NCBI RefSeq assembly: GCF_024723735.1
Contig: NZ_JANQDU010000001.1
Span: 930,001 to 994,000 of the forward strand
Direction of reading: 5' to 3'
DNA from: Frigidibacter sp. ROC022
GTDB lineage: Bacteria > Pseudomonadota > Alphaproteobacteria > Rhodobacterales > Rhodobacteraceae
DNA: 64,000 nucleotides
Shown: one piece after another, positions 1 to 8,156 of the stretch
Position numbering within the stretch: the first letter of the stretch is position 1
Layout of the letters: each line of letters begins with the position of its first letter
Translations under genes and position numbers: made by a program
The notes under the pieces: generated by a model
Databases searched by the model: none
Told to the model about the DNA's origin: nothing
The model's input: only the letters and a program-made list of their open reading frames with translations

Positions 1-197
1 GGCTGGTGCGGGCCGTCGATGTGGCCGAAGGTCAGGCGGTGGCGCGGGGCGACCGGCTGGCGGTGCTGGAGGCGATGAAGATGGAACATGCGTTGACGGC
101 AAGCCGTGACGGCGTGGTGGCCGAGGTTCTGGTCGCCCCCGGCGATCAGGTCGAGGCCGGCCAACCGCTGATCCGGCTGGAGGAGGGCGAGGGATGA
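1..197 (+). CDS. mccA: Biotin carboxyl carrier C-terminus, probable methylcrotonyl-CoA carboxylase alpha subunit (5' truncated)
   Basis: Only the last 64 codons are present; the frame runs in from the left edge (first complete codon at position 3) and ends with TGA at 195-197. The visible part is a biotinyl domain with the biotin attachment motif EAMKMEH, whose acceptor lysine codon is at 78-80. Such a domain carries CO2 as carboxybiotin between the carboxylase and carboxyltransferase halves of an acyl-CoA carboxylase. The next genes encode HMG-CoA lyase and an enoyl-CoA hydratase, so methylcrotonyl-CoA carboxylase of leucine breakdown is the best call. A propionyl- or geranyl-CoA carboxylase alpha subunit cannot be excluded from this fragment. 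The stop overlaps the next start by 4 bases (ATGA). Confidence 0.8.
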   Translation, partial: LVRAVDVAEGQAVARGDRLAVLEAMKMEHALTASRDGVVAEVLVAPGDQVEAGQPLIRLEEGEG

Positions 198-841
198 TCC
201 GGCTGCACCATATCCCGCAGGCGCGATCCTTCCGGACCCTGTGGCTGCTCGAGGAAATGGGCCTGGAGTTCGAGGTCGTCGAGCATTCGATCTTCGACCG
301 CTCGCTGCGCGACCCCGATTATCTGGCGCTGTCGCCCGCCGGCAGGGTTCCGGCGCTGGAGATCGACGGGCTGGTGCTGTTCGAGAGCGGCGCGATCACC
401 GAATATCTCTGCGAGACCCGCCCCGGCTTTGCCCCGGCGCCGGGCGCCGCCGGGCGTGCCGACTGGCTGGAATGGCTGCATTTCGCCGAAACCATCGGCC
501 AGCATTGCGCCAACCTGACCCAGAACCATATCGTCCTGCGAGAGGACTGGATGCGCTCGCCGACCCTGATGAAGCTGGAAGCCCGCCGGCTGGCGGCCTG
601 TCTGGCGGTGGTGGACAAGGCGGTGGCGCGTCAGGACTGGCTGCTGCCCGGCGGTTTTTCTGCGGTGGACACCAATGTCGGCTACGGGATCGAGGTGGCC
701 CGGCGTTTCGTCGAACTGACGCCGGCGGTGCAGGACTATCGCGCCCGTTACCGGGAGCGGCCCGCCTTTGCCCGGGCGGCGGCGCGTGACGGGGTGCCGC
801 AGCTCTACACCCGCGATTTCTACCCGGTCCCCGATGCCTGA
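194..841 (+). CDS. Glutathione S-transferase family protein
   Basis: A 215-residue protein with the two-domain GST layout: a thioredoxin-fold N-terminus (residues 1-75) containing the glutathione gamma-glutamyl contact motif ESGAI near residue 65, then an all-helical C-terminal domain. The start ATG overlaps the stop of the carboxylase gene (ATGA), and its own stop overlaps the HMG-CoA lyase start by 8 bases, so it is translationally coupled inside the leucine-degradation operon. The substrate is not visible. A role in handling reactive enoyl-CoA or other electrophilic intermediates of the pathway is an inference from position only. Confidence 0.88.
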   Translation: MIRLHHIPQARSFRTLWLLEEMGLEFEVVEHSIFDRSLRDPDYLALSPAGRVPALEIDGLVLFESGAITEYLCETRPGFAPAPGAAGRADWLEWLHFAETIGQHCANLTQNHIVLREDWMRSPTLMKLEARRLAACLAVVDKAVARQDWLLPGGFSAVDTNVGYGIEVARRFVELTPAVQDYRARYRERPAFARAAARDGVPQLYTRDFYPVPDA

Positions 842-1688
842 ACAGGTCGAAATCTACGAGGTCGGCCCGCGGGACGGCTTGCAGAACGAGCCCCGGATCA
901 TTCCGGCCGCCGAGAAGATCGCCCTGATCGACCTGCTGGGCCGGGCCGGGTTCCGGCATATCGAGGTGGCGAGCTTCGTCTCGCCCCGTTGGGTGCCGCA
1001 GATGGCCGACGGGGCGGAGGTTCTGGCCGGAATCACGCGGCTGCCGGGCGTGACCTATTCCGCGCTGGTGCCGAACATGCGCGGGCTCGAACGGGCGCTG
1101 GCGGCGGGTGTGCAGGAAATCGCGGTCTTCGCCTCGGCCACCGAGGGCTTTTCGCAGAAGAACCTCAATTGTTCGATTTCTGAAAGTCTTGAGCGGTTTC
1201 GGCCTGTCTGTGCCGCGGCCAGGGACGCAAAAGTGTCAGTCCGCGGCTATGTCTCCTGCGTCACCGATTGCCCGGTCGAAGGCCCGGTGGTGCCCGCCGC
1301 CGTGGCGCGCGTGACCGCGAGCCTGCGCGATCTGGGTTGCGAACAAATCTCGCTGGGCGACACGCTGGGCCGCGCCACCCCGGAGCGCGTCTCGCAGATG
1401 CTGGCGGCGGTGCTGGACGAGTTGCCGCCCGAACGGCTGGCCGGGCATTTCCACGACACCGGCGGCCGGGCGCTGGACAATATCGAGGTCGCCCTGGACC
1501 GGGGGCTGCGGGTCTTCGATGCCTCGGTCGGCGGGCTGGGGGGGTGCCCCTATGCGCCCGGTGCCAGCGGCAACGTGGCGAGCGAGGCGGTGGCGGCGCG
1601 GCTGGCCGGACTCGGTTTCGAGACCGGGCTGGATGTCGCGCTCCTCGCCGAGGCGGCGGAACTGGCAAGGGGGATGCGGCATGGCTGA
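834..1688 (+). CDS. mvaB: Hydroxymethylglutaryl-CoA lyase
   Basis: A 284-residue TIM-barrel enzyme that splits HMG-CoA into acetyl-CoA and acetoacetate, the last step of leucine degradation. The N-terminal catalytic motif GPRDGLQNE is at residues 11-19, and the family signature GGLGGCPYAPGA with its active-site cysteine is in the C-terminal half. The reading frame stays open upstream to 768, but ATG 834 gives the normal N-terminus (MPEQVEIYEVGPRDG) and makes an 8-base overlap with the GST stop. The 3' end overlaps the hydratase start by 8 bases. Tight overlaps on both sides indicate one polycistronic message. Confidence 0.95.
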   Translation: MPEQVEIYEVGPRDGLQNEPRIIPAAEKIALIDLLGRAGFRHIEVASFVSPRWVPQMADGAEVLAGITRLPGVTYSALVPNMRGLERALAAGVQEIAVFASATEGFSQKNLNCSISESLERFRPVCAAARDAKVSVRGYVSCVTDCPVEGPVVPAAVARVTASLRDLGCEQISLGDTLGRATPERVSQMLAAVLDELPPERLAGHFHDTGGRALDNIEVALDRGLRVFDASVGGLGGCPYAPGASGNVASEAVAARLAGLGFETGLDVALLAEAAELARGMRHG

Positions 1689-2475
1689 GCCGATCAGGAT
1701 CGAGACCGACGACCGCGGGGTGGCGCTGCTGACGCTGAACCGGCCGGACAAGCACAACGCGCTGGACGAGGCGACCATCGCGGCATTGACCGAGGCGGCC
1801 GGGCGGTTGGGCCGCGATCCGGCGGTGCGGGCCGTGGTGCTGACCGGCGCCGGGACCAGTTTCTGCGCCGGCGGCGACCTGGCCTGGATGCAGGCCCAGA
1901 TTGCCGCCGAACCACGCGACCGCGCCGCCGGGGCGATGCGGCTGGCCGGGATGCTGGGGGCGCTGAACACCCTGCCGAAACCGTTGATCGGCCGGATCAA
2001 CGGCAATGCCTTCGGAGGCGGGCTGGGGCTGGCCGCGGTCTGCGACGTGGCGCTCTGCGTCGCAGGCGCGCGTTTCGGCTTTACCGAGACCCGGCTGGGT
2101 CTGATCCCGGCCACCATCGGTCCCTATGTGCTGGCCCGGATGGGCGAGGCCATGGCGCGGCGGGTGTTCTTTTCGGCGCGGCTCTTCGATGCCGCCGAAG
2201 CGGTGACGCTGGGCCTGGCCGCCCGGGCCGTGCCGGCCGCCGATCTCGAGGCCGCGGTCGAGGCCGAAGTCACCCCCTACCTGGCCTGCGCCCCCGGCGC
2301 GGTGGCCGAGGCCAAGGCGCTGGCCCGCCGCTTCGGCCCGAGGATCGACGAGGAAGCCATCGCGCTGAGCGTCGAGGCCCTGGTCGCCCGCTGGGAAAGC
2401 CCCGAAGCCGCAGAAGGGATCAAGGCTTTCTTCGCGCGGGAAAAACCCTCCTGGGCAGGGGGCGGAAACCCGTAG
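1681..2475 (+). CDS. liuC: Enoyl-CoA hydratase/isomerase, probable methylglutaconyl-CoA hydratase
   Basis: A 264-residue crotonase-fold protein with the oxyanion-hole segments GTSFCAGGDLAWM (residues 57-69) and GNAFGGGLGLAAVCD (104-118). Position between HMG-CoA lyase and the operon end points to hydration of 3-methylglutaconyl-CoA to HMG-CoA, the step before the lyase. The start at 1681 was preferred over upstream in-frame ATGs because it begins at the normal crotonase N-terminus and couples to the lyase stop at 1688. It is the last gene of the operon, with prfB starting 145 bases downstream. Other short enoyl-CoA substrates are possible from sequence alone. Confidence 0.9.
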   Translation: MAEPIRIETDDRGVALLTLNRPDKHNALDEATIAALTEAAGRLGRDPAVRAVVLTGAGTSFCAGGDLAWMQAQIAAEPRDRAAGAMRLAGMLGALNTLPKPLIGRINGNAFGGGLGLAAVCDVALCVAGARFGFTETRLGLIPATIGPYVLARMGEAMARRVFFSARLFDAAEAVTLGLAARAVPAADLEAAVEAEVTPYLACAPGAVAEAKALARRFGPRIDEEAIALSVEALVARWESPEAAEGIKAFFAREKPSWAGGGNP

Positions 2476-2489
2476 CGCCTGGCAACCGG

Positions 2490-2532
2490 CTTTACCTTGC
2501 CAATATCCCCGCCGGAGGCTCCCGCCCCGGCC
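2490..2532 (-). repeat. Dispersed Rhodobacterales-type intergenic element, copy A
   Basis: Read on the minus strand, 2509-2490 shares the pattern GGGATATT-N2-CAAGGTAAAG with the plus-strand segment 31667-31686. In both cases a GC-rich hairpin-like stretch precedes the core (here about 2511-2532 on the minus strand). The two copies lie in unrelated intergenic regions, so this is a dispersed element rather than part of either gene. It sits between the leucine operon and prfB and may act as a transcription barrier. Confidence 0.5.
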
Positions 2533-2620
2533 GCCGTCGCGCCGCCCGGCCATGGTGCGCCAACTTGCCCTGCCTCGGCCGCGTTGCTAAGAGGCGGGAC
2601 TGATCGAGGGACCGAACCAC

Positions 2621-3745
2621 ATGCGCTCTGAGACCACTCATACCGTCGAGGCAATCCGCAAGTCGCTGGCGATCCTCAAGCAGCGGATGAACTGGGATAC
2701 CGCCCAGCACCGGCTGGAAGAGTTCAACGCGATGACCGAGGATCAGGACCTCTGGAACGATCCGGAACGGGCGCAGAAGCTGATGCGCGACCGGCAGATG
2801 CTGCTGGATGCCGTCGAGGGCGCCAAGGCGATGGAGCGGGAACTGAATGACAATGTCGAGCTGATCGAACTGGGCGAGGCCGAGAACGATGCCGAGGTCG
2901 TGGCCGAGGCCGAGGCGGCGCTGAAGGCGCTGGAGAAGCGGGCGGCGGCGAAAGAGATCGAGGCGCTGCTGAACGGCGAGGCGGACGGCAACGACACCTA
3001 TCTCGAGATCAACTCGGGCGCCGGCGGCACCGAAAGCTGCGACTGGGCCAGCATGTTGGCGCGGATGTATGTCCGCTGGGCCGAGAAGCGCGGCTTCGAG
3101 GTCGAACTGATCAGCGAGACCCCGGGCGAAGAGGCGGGGATCAAGTCGGCGGCCTACAAGATCAAGGGCCCGAACGCCTATGGCTGGCTGAAGAGCGAAA
3201 GCGGCGTGCACCGGCTGGTGCGGATCAGCCCCTATGACAGCGCCGCGCGGCGCCACACCAGCTTCAGCTCGGTCTGGGTCTATCCGGTGATCGACGACTC
3301 GATCGAGATCGAGATCGCCGACAAGGACATCCGGGTTGATACCTATCGCTCCTCGGGCGCCGGCGGCCAGCACGTGAACAAGACCGACTCGGCGGTGCGG
3401 ATCACCCACTTCCCGACCGGGATCGTCGTGACCAGTTCCGAGAAGTCGCAGCACCAGAACCGGGCCAACGCCATGGCGGCACTGAAGGCGCGGCTCTACC
3501 AGATGGAACTGGACAAGCGGAACGCGGCGACGCTGGAAGCGCATGAGGCCAAGGGCGAGGCCGGCTGGGGCAACCAGATCCGCAGCTACGTCCTGCAACC
3601 CTACCAGATGGTGAAGGACCTGCGGACCAACTACGAGACCTCGGACACCCAGGGGGTTCTCGACGGCGACCTGGATGCCTTCATGGCCGCGACGCTGGCC
3701 ATGGATGTCTCGGGCAAGGCCCGGGCCGACGCGCAGGGCGACTAG
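2621..3745 (+). CDS. prfB: Peptide chain release factor 2
   Basis: A 374-residue class I release factor. The peptidyl-tRNA hydrolysis motif GGQ is at residues 248-250, inside [17 protein letters not shown]. The codon-recognition segment reads SPYDS at 203-207, where enterobacterial RF2 has SPF. It frees the finished protein at UGA and UAA stops in the ribosomal A site. The coding frame is continuous from ATG 2621, so there is no in-frame UGA and no programmed +1 frameshift of the kind that autoregulates many RF2 genes. A short GC-rich hairpin follows the stop. Confidence 0.97.
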   Translation: MRSETTHTVEAIRKSLAILKQRMNWDTAQHRLEEFNAMTEDQDLWNDPERAQKLMRDRQMLLDAVEGAKAMERELNDNVELIELGEAENDAEVVAEAEAALKALEKRAAAKEIEALLNGEADGNDTYLEINSGAGGTESCDWASMLARMYVRWAEKRGFEVELISETPGEEAGIKSAAYKIKGPNAYGWLKSESGVHRLVRISPYDSAARRHTSFSSVWVYPVIDDSIEIEIADKDIRVDTYRSSGAGGQHVNKTDSAVRITHFPTGIVVTSSEKSQHQNRANAMAALKARLYQMELDKRNAATLEAHEAKGEAGWGNQIRSYVLQPYQMVKDLRTNYETSDTQGVLDGDLDAFMAATLAMDVSGKARADAQGD

Positions 3746-3747
3746 CG

Positions 3748-3763
3748 CCGGCCCCTTGGCCGG
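3748..3763 (+). terminator. Possible prfB terminator hairpin
   Basis: A 6-bp GC-only stem, CCGGCC at 3748-3753 and GGCCGG at 3758-3763, with a CCTT loop begins three bases after the prfB stop. No T-tract follows, so termination efficiency is uncertain. Confidence 0.35.
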
Positions 3764-3844
3764 GCACCGAAGGCCGCGCTGCTTCCTGCTTGGAAATCCG
3801 AAGGTTTCACGCCACTCTTTCCGGCGCGCGAAGTGGGAGGGGTG

Positions 3845-4618
3845 ATGCCGGAACCGGTCGAAGCCAGCGTTCTGCCCGAGGTCGGGCGGGTCACGATCAG
3901 CGACCTCATCTCGGCCCTGAAGGCCGGGGTCTGGGATTTTCGGCGGGCGCCGTTGTTCGGACTGTTCTTCAGCGCGGTCTACGTGCTGGCCGGCTTTGCC
4001 CTGATCTGGCTTGGCGCCGGGACCATGGCCTGGGTGCTGACACTGTCGCTGGGCTTTCCGCTGGTGGCTCCCTTCGCGGCGGTCGGGCTGTATGAGGTTT
4101 CGCGGCGGCTCGAGGCGGGGGAAGCGCTGGACTGGCGCGGCGTTCTGGGCGTGGTGGCGGCCGAACGTGGCCGGCAGGTGCCCTGGATCGGTGCGATCCT
4201 GACCATCGCCTTCCTGTTCTGGAGTTTCCTGGCGCATTTGCTCTTTGCCCTGGTGATGGGGGTCACGGCGCTGCGCACCGGGATGCTGGACTGGGGCATG
4301 TTCCTGACCTGGCCCGGTCTGGCGCTGGTCGGGGCGGAACTGGCCGTGGGCGGGCTGACGGCGTTCCTGATCTTCGGCCTGACCGTGGTCAGCCTGCCGC
4401 TCTGCCTGGATTGCGAAGTCGATTTCGTCTCGGCGATGTTGCTGAGCCTGGCCGTGGTGCGGCGCAACCGGGCGGTGATGGCGCTCTGGGCGGTGCTCAT
4501 CGGACTGGGCCTGCTGATCGGGATGCTGCCGGCGTTCCTGGGGTTGATGGTGGTGCTGCCGGTGCTGGGCCACGCAAGCTGGCATCTCTATCGCCGGGCG
4601 CTGTACGTCCCGGTGTGA
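3845..4618 (+). CDS. DUF2189 family integral membrane protein
   Basis: A 257-residue protein with about six hydrophobic helices, including stretches around residues 40-60, 62-85, 115-140 and 180-205 and a C-terminal helix. The pattern matches the alphaproteobacterial DUF2189 family, whose function is not known to me. The frame is open from GTG 3833; ATG 3845 was chosen as the first ATG, preceded by GGGAGG at 3835-3840. A conserved-looking cytoplasmic loop between early helices (FPLVAPFAAVGLYEVSRRLE) is typical of the family. No partner gene is evident, since prfB lies upstream and a convergent bactofilin gene downstream. Confidence 0.85.
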   Translation: MPEPVEASVLPEVGRVTISDLISALKAGVWDFRRAPLFGLFFSAVYVLAGFALIWLGAGTMAWVLTLSLGFPLVAPFAAVGLYEVSRRLEAGEALDWRGVLGVVAAERGRQVPWIGAILTIAFLFWSFLAHLLFALVMGVTALRTGMLDWGMFLTWPGLALVGAELAVGGLTAFLIFGLTVVSLPLCLDCEVDFVSAMLLSLAVVRRNRAVMALWAVLIGLGLLIGMLPAFLGLMVVLPVLGHASWHLYRRALYVPV

Positions 4619-4692
4619 GGTCGGAAGGGGGGCCGCATGCCCCTGTTCCGGGCCGGGCAGCAGAGAGTGTGGCAGAGCGCTGCCCCAAACGA

Positions 4693-4720
4693 AAACGGCC
4701 CCCCGTTCGGGAGGCCGTTT
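4693..4720 (-). terminator. Rho-independent terminator, mainly for the bactofilin transcript
   Basis: AAACGGCC (4693-4700) pairs with GGCCGTTT (4713-4720) around a C/G-rich loop that can extend the stem. On the minus strand the hairpin is followed by TTCGTTT, so it fits best as the end of the bactofilin-M23 transcript. It may also stop readthrough from the convergent DUF2189 gene. Confidence 0.65.
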
Positions 4721-4740
4721 CATGTCGATCCGGGCCGGGC

Positions 4741-5259
4741 TCAGGCGTTCTGATCCGCCGGGCCGCTGCGCTCGGTCTTCGGGGCCGGGATGGCGCGGGT
4801 CTGGTTGCCCTGGAGCGGGTCTTCCTGACGCTGCACCGAACCTTCGAAATGGGCGCCCGATTCGATCGCGATGGTCTTGTGGATGATGTCGCCCTCGACC
4901 CGGGCGGTCGAGGTCAGCCGGACCTTGAGGCCCCGCACACGCCCGACGATCCGACCGTTGATCACCACGTCATCGGCAACAACCTCGCCCTTGACCGTGG
5001 CGCCTTCGCCGACCGTCAGCAGATGGGCGCGGATATCGCCCTCGACCGTGCCTTCGACCTGGATATCGCCCGTGGTCTTCATGTTGCCGGTCACGGTCAG
5101 GTCCGATGACAGGACCGATGCCGGCGGCTTGGCCTTGGGCGTGGCGGACGCGGAGAAATCGGTCCGCGCGGGCGCGGCGGCGGGATCGTTGCTGTGGGTT
5201 TTCACTTCACCTTCCGGGGGTTTGGTGCCGGGTTCATTGATGCGCGACTTAGAGAACAT
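4741..5259 (-). CDS. Bactofilin family polymer-forming protein
   Basis: A 172-residue protein with a disordered Pro/Ala-rich N-terminus (about 1-48), then the beta-helical bactofilin (DUF583) core at about 50-140, rich in alternating G-[ED]-V/I repeats such as EGTVEGDIRA, VKGEVVADDVVINGRIVG and ARVEGDI. Bactofilins self-assemble into cytoskeletal filaments, often membrane-associated, that position cell-wall enzymes. Its start overlaps the end of the M23 peptidase gene by 11 bases, so the two are co-translated; bactofilin-M23 pairs are a recurring arrangement for localized wall remodelling. A terminator hairpin lies downstream. Confidence 0.92.
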   Translation of the reverse strand: MFSKSRINEPGTKPPEGEVKTHSNDPAAAPARTDFSASATPKAKPPASVLSSDLTVTGNMKTTGDIQVEGTVEGDIRAHLLTVGEGATVKGEVVADDVVINGRIVGRVRGLKVRLTSTARVEGDIIHKTIAIESGAHFEGSVQRQEDPLQGNQTRAIPAPKTERSGPADQNA

Positions 5260-6565
5260 CTTTGCCTGCCTTGAGATAAGTCATTGGGTTCACGGCCTTG
5301 CCGCCAATCCGCACTTCATAGTGCAGGTGCGTGCCTGTGGACCGTCCAGTAGACCCCATATCACCGATGCGATCCCCGCGCGAGACTCTTTGGCCGACCT
5401 TCACGCGGATTTTCGACATATGGCCGTAGCGGGTTTCCATTCCGAACTCGTGCTGGATCTTCACCAGGTTGCCGTAGCCGTTGCTCCAGCCGGCATGGGT
5501 CACGACGCCATCCGCGGTGGCATAGATGGGCGCGCCATAGGCGCCGGCGAGATCGGTGCCTTCATGCATCCGGCCCCACCGCATTCCGAAGCCCGAGGTG
5601 TAGCGGAAGGCGGTCTTGACCGGCATCCCGAAGGGCGCCTTCTGAACCGCGATCCGGTAGATGTTCAGCCGGTCCAGCTTGTCGAGGATCGCGTTCGCCT
5701 CTTTCTCGACCCCGGAAACCGAGCCTTTCGTCGACAGCGAGATCGGGGTCAGGGGGCCGCCCTGGCCGGAATAACCCTTGCGAACGGTTTCCAGGATCTT
5801 CTCGGTCGGCATGCCGGCCTTCTTGAACATGTTGTCCAGCGGGGTCAGCGAGATCGACATCGCGTCTTCAAGCTGCGCGAAGATGCGGTCGTTCTTTTCC
5901 GCCACCAGTTTCGCTTCGTGCAGCAGCTGCGCGCTTTCGGCCTCGGCATCGGCGGCGGCCTCGGCCATCCTGTCCCGTTCGACCGCGACCTTGTCGAGCG
6001 CATCGGCGATGGTGTCGAGCGTTGCTTCGTAATTTGCGATCTTGACCTTGGGGTCGCCGTCGCTGCCGGCACCCTGCAGCTTGGCGGCCAGTGCCAGCGC
6101 TTCGGCGCGGGCCTCGTCGCGAGAGCGGATCGCGCTGCGCAGCGTGGCCTGAACCACTTCGATCCCTTCTTCCAGTTCCTTGCGGCGATCCTCGGATGCC
6201 AGCAGTTCGCTCTGCATCTGCGAGACCTGGTCCAGCGCCGCGTTGAAACGGTCCTGGGCCATCGCCGCCTCTTCGGCACGCTGATCGCGGGCGGCGGAGA
6301 GTTCGTTCAGGCGCTGTTCGTAGAGAAGCCTGTCGCGGCGGGCCTGTTCACGGACATTGCCCGAGCCGATCGAGTCCATCAGGATGATCGCCGAGGCGAT
6401 GATCGCCCAGCCGACCACCAGGGCACTGCCTGCCAGGCTGAAAAGTTGGGTTGCGGGCGTCAGCCGGATGAATCGCGTCTCGGTGTCCGATCGCAGAAAT
6501 ACCCGGCGTTCTGGGAATGCGCGCGAAAGCGCGGCGTCGATCCGGTGAAGAAATCCCGCTATCAA
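5249..6565 (-). CDS. Membrane-anchored M23 family metallopeptidase
   Basis: A 438-residue protein: one transmembrane segment at about residues 40-62 (LFSLAGSALVVGWAIIASAI), a long coiled coil at about 75-235, and a C-terminal LytM-type peptidase domain from about 310. The zinc ligands are visible as H334 and D338 (HEGTD) and H415 (HLH at 413-415), with H382 in GHMS as the further active-site histidine, so the domain looks catalytically intact. The layout is that of periplasmic peptidoglycan DD-endopeptidases. It overlaps the downstream bactofilin, which probably scaffolds it. A candidate promoter lies at 6637-6665. Confidence 0.93.
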   Translation of the reverse strand: MIAGFLHRIDAALSRAFPERRVFLRSDTETRFIRLTPATQLFSLAGSALVVGWAIIASAIILMDSIGSGNVREQARRDRLLYEQRLNELSAARDQRAEEAAMAQDRFNAALDQVSQMQSELLASEDRRKELEEGIEVVQATLRSAIRSRDEARAEALALAAKLQGAGSDGDPKVKIANYEATLDTIADALDKVAVERDRMAEAAADAEAESAQLLHEAKLVAEKNDRIFAQLEDAMSISLTPLDNMFKKAGMPTEKILETVRKGYSGQGGPLTPISLSTKGSVSGVEKEANAILDKLDRLNIYRIAVQKAPFGMPVKTAFRYTSGFGMRWGRMHEGTDLAGAYGAPIYATADGVVTHAGWSNGYGNLVKIQHEFGMETRYGHMSKIRVKVGQRVSRGDRIGDMGSTGRSTGTHLHYEVRIGGKAVNPMTYLKAGKDVL

Positions 6566-6636
6566 TGATCCGATCCTGTCCCGTTATCCCGTCTGGCGCC
6601 GACCCTCCCCAAGGTCCTGCGGCGCCGTCCATATGT

Positions 6637-6665
6637 CTTTAGGCAAGGCGGGGAACCGGTTGCAA
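6637..6665 (-). promoter_or_regulatory. Candidate promoter for the M23-bactofilin operon
   Basis: On the minus strand TTGCAA (6665-6660) and CTAAAG (6642-6637) are separated by 17 bases, about 70 bases upstream of the M23 start at 6565. The -10 box matches the consensus only moderately. Confidence 0.3.
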
Positions 6666-6742
6666 GATTTTTGGTCAACAGACCGGGATTGCAGGCAGAA
6701 TCGTTCCCGAATCGGCGAGAAACCGCCGACTTTGCGCCCCGG

Positions 6743-7549
6743 TCATTCGACCAGGGGCCAGTAGAAGTCGGGCGGCAAGCCGGCGTCGGCGCGCTTTTCT
6801 TCGTTGAACGGGGGCTTCAGGGCGCCGTGAAAATACTTGCGGACGAGGCCGTGAAAGGTCTCTTTCGGGTCGAGGTCGGCGCGGCCACAGAGGAAGTTGA
6901 ACCATTTCGAGCCATAGGCCACATGGGCGACCTCTTCGGCATAGATCACCTTCAGCGCCGCCACCGCCTGATCGGCCCCGGCGGCTTCGAAGGCGGCGAT
7001 CATTCCCGGTGTCACGTCCAGGCCGCGCGCCTCCAGCACCATCGGCACCACCGCCAGCCGCCCCATGATGTCGGACTTGGTGGCCGAGGCGGCGCGCCAC
7101 AGGCCGGCATGGGCTGACAGGGCGCCATAGTGGCTGCCGAGCGCTTCAAGACAGTCGCACATCAGATTGAAATGCTTCGATTCGTCGGCCGCCGCCTGCA
7201 CCCAGTCATCATGGAACCCCGCCGGCATTCTGGTGTCGGAAAAGCGGGCGATGATGTCCCAGTGCAGGTCGATCGCGTTCAGTTCGATATGGGCGACGGC
7301 GTGAAGCAGCGCGATCCGCCCGGCCTCGGAGCCGGGGCGGCGACGCGGCATGTCCCTGGGCGGCAGCAATTCCGGCGTGTCGGGACGGGCCGGCGTCTCC
7401 GGCGGTGTCGCCGCGCCGACGGGCAGCGGCGTCCCGGCGGCGCGGCTGTCCTTCCATGCCTGTGCATGGGCCAGGGACAACGCCGCCTTGGTGCGACCGT
7501 CGGCCGTGTTCAGCACCTCGACGGCACGGGCGGCAAGGCCCTTGCTCAT
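6743..7549 (-). CDS. DUF455 family ferritin-like protein
   Basis: A 268-residue protein whose C-terminal two thirds carry the carboxylate/histidine pattern of a ferritin-like helical bundle: AHIELNAIDLHWD at about residues 96-108, DESKHFNLM at about 129-137 and EEVAHVAYGSKWF at about 205-217. These are plausible di-iron ligands. The DUF455 family is widespread in proteobacteria, but I know of no firmly assigned reaction. Its start overlaps the stop of the peroxiredoxin gene by 4 bases (ATGA), so the two are co-expressed and a peroxide- or iron-related role is plausible by inference. Confidence 0.88.
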   Translation of the reverse strand: MSKGLAARAVEVLNTADGRTKAALSLAHAQAWKDSRAAGTPLPVGAATPPETPARPDTPELLPPRDMPRRRPGSEAGRIALLHAVAHIELNAIDLHWDIIARFSDTRMPAGFHDDWVQAAADESKHFNLMCDCLEALGSHYGALSAHAGLWRAASATKSDIMGRLAVVPMVLEARGLDVTPGMIAAFEAAGADQAVAALKVIYAEEVAHVAYGSKWFNFLCGRADLDPKETFHGLVRKYFHGALKPPFNEEKRADAGLPPDFYWPLVE

Positions 7550-8004
7550 CCGGTCACCGCTGCCAGGACCTCGGCGACATGGCCCTTGACCCGGACCGGG
7601 CTCCAGACCTTCTCGACCGTGCCGTCGGGTCCGATCAGGAAGGTGGAGCGGATGATCCCGAGATAGCTGCGCCCCATCATCTTCTTTTCGCCCCAGACCC
7701 CGTAACGCTCGCAGGTGTCGCTTTCGGCATCCGAGGCGAGCGGCACGCTGACCGGGTGTTTGGCGATGAAGTTCTGATGCCGCTTCAGGCTGTCCTTCGA
7801 GACGCCGACAATGCGCACCCCGGCCTTGGCGAAGTCGGCTTCGGCGGCGGAAAAGCCGATGGCTTCATCGGTGCAGCCCGGGGTCATGTCCTTGGGGTAG
7901 AAGAACAGAACCACCCGCGAGGGGCGCAGCTCCGACAAGGTGACGGTCGTGTCGGGCGTTGCCGGCAGGGTGAAATCGGGCGCTGTGTCGCCGGGCTGGA
8001 TCAT
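7546..8004 (-). CDS. bcp: Peroxiredoxin of the BCP/PrxQ subfamily
   Basis: A 152-residue thiol peroxidase. The peroxidatic cysteine is C44 in the motif TPGCT (residues 41-45). The resolving cysteine found five residues later in E. coli BCP is absent (G50 follows E47-A48-I49), but C98 in SDTCERYG could serve as an alternative resolving cysteine, as in PrxQ variants with the second cysteine in helix alpha-3. The frame is open to 8277; the start at 8004 was chosen because it yields the canonical N-terminus (IQPGDTAPDFTLP). It is the first gene of a two-gene unit with the DUF455 protein and is divergent from the AsmA-like gene. Confidence 0.93.
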   Translation of the reverse strand: MIQPGDTAPDFTLPATPDTTVTLSELRPSRVVLFFYPKDMTPGCTDEAIGFSAAEADFAKAGVRIVGVSKDSLKRHQNFIAKHPVSVPLASDAESDTCERYGVWGEKKMMGRSYLGIIRSTFLIGPDGTVEKVWSPVRVKGHVAEVLAAVTG

Positions 8005-8156
8005 GTGGCTTTGAACTCCCGTGAAGAATGCTATCGTGCTTTTACGAACGGGTTCGTGCGAAGGAAAGCCCGAGGGCAGGAAGCAGGCAGTTTCAGGCGG
8101 GCGGCAGAGGTGGTCGAAAGGGCTGCGGCGCTGCGACGCCATAGGATCGGAGCGCA

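Noticed and set aside
2492-4723. 743-codon minus-strand open frame opposite prfB and the DUF2189 gene
   Set aside because: Both plus-strand genes have clear family motifs; the antisense frame has none.
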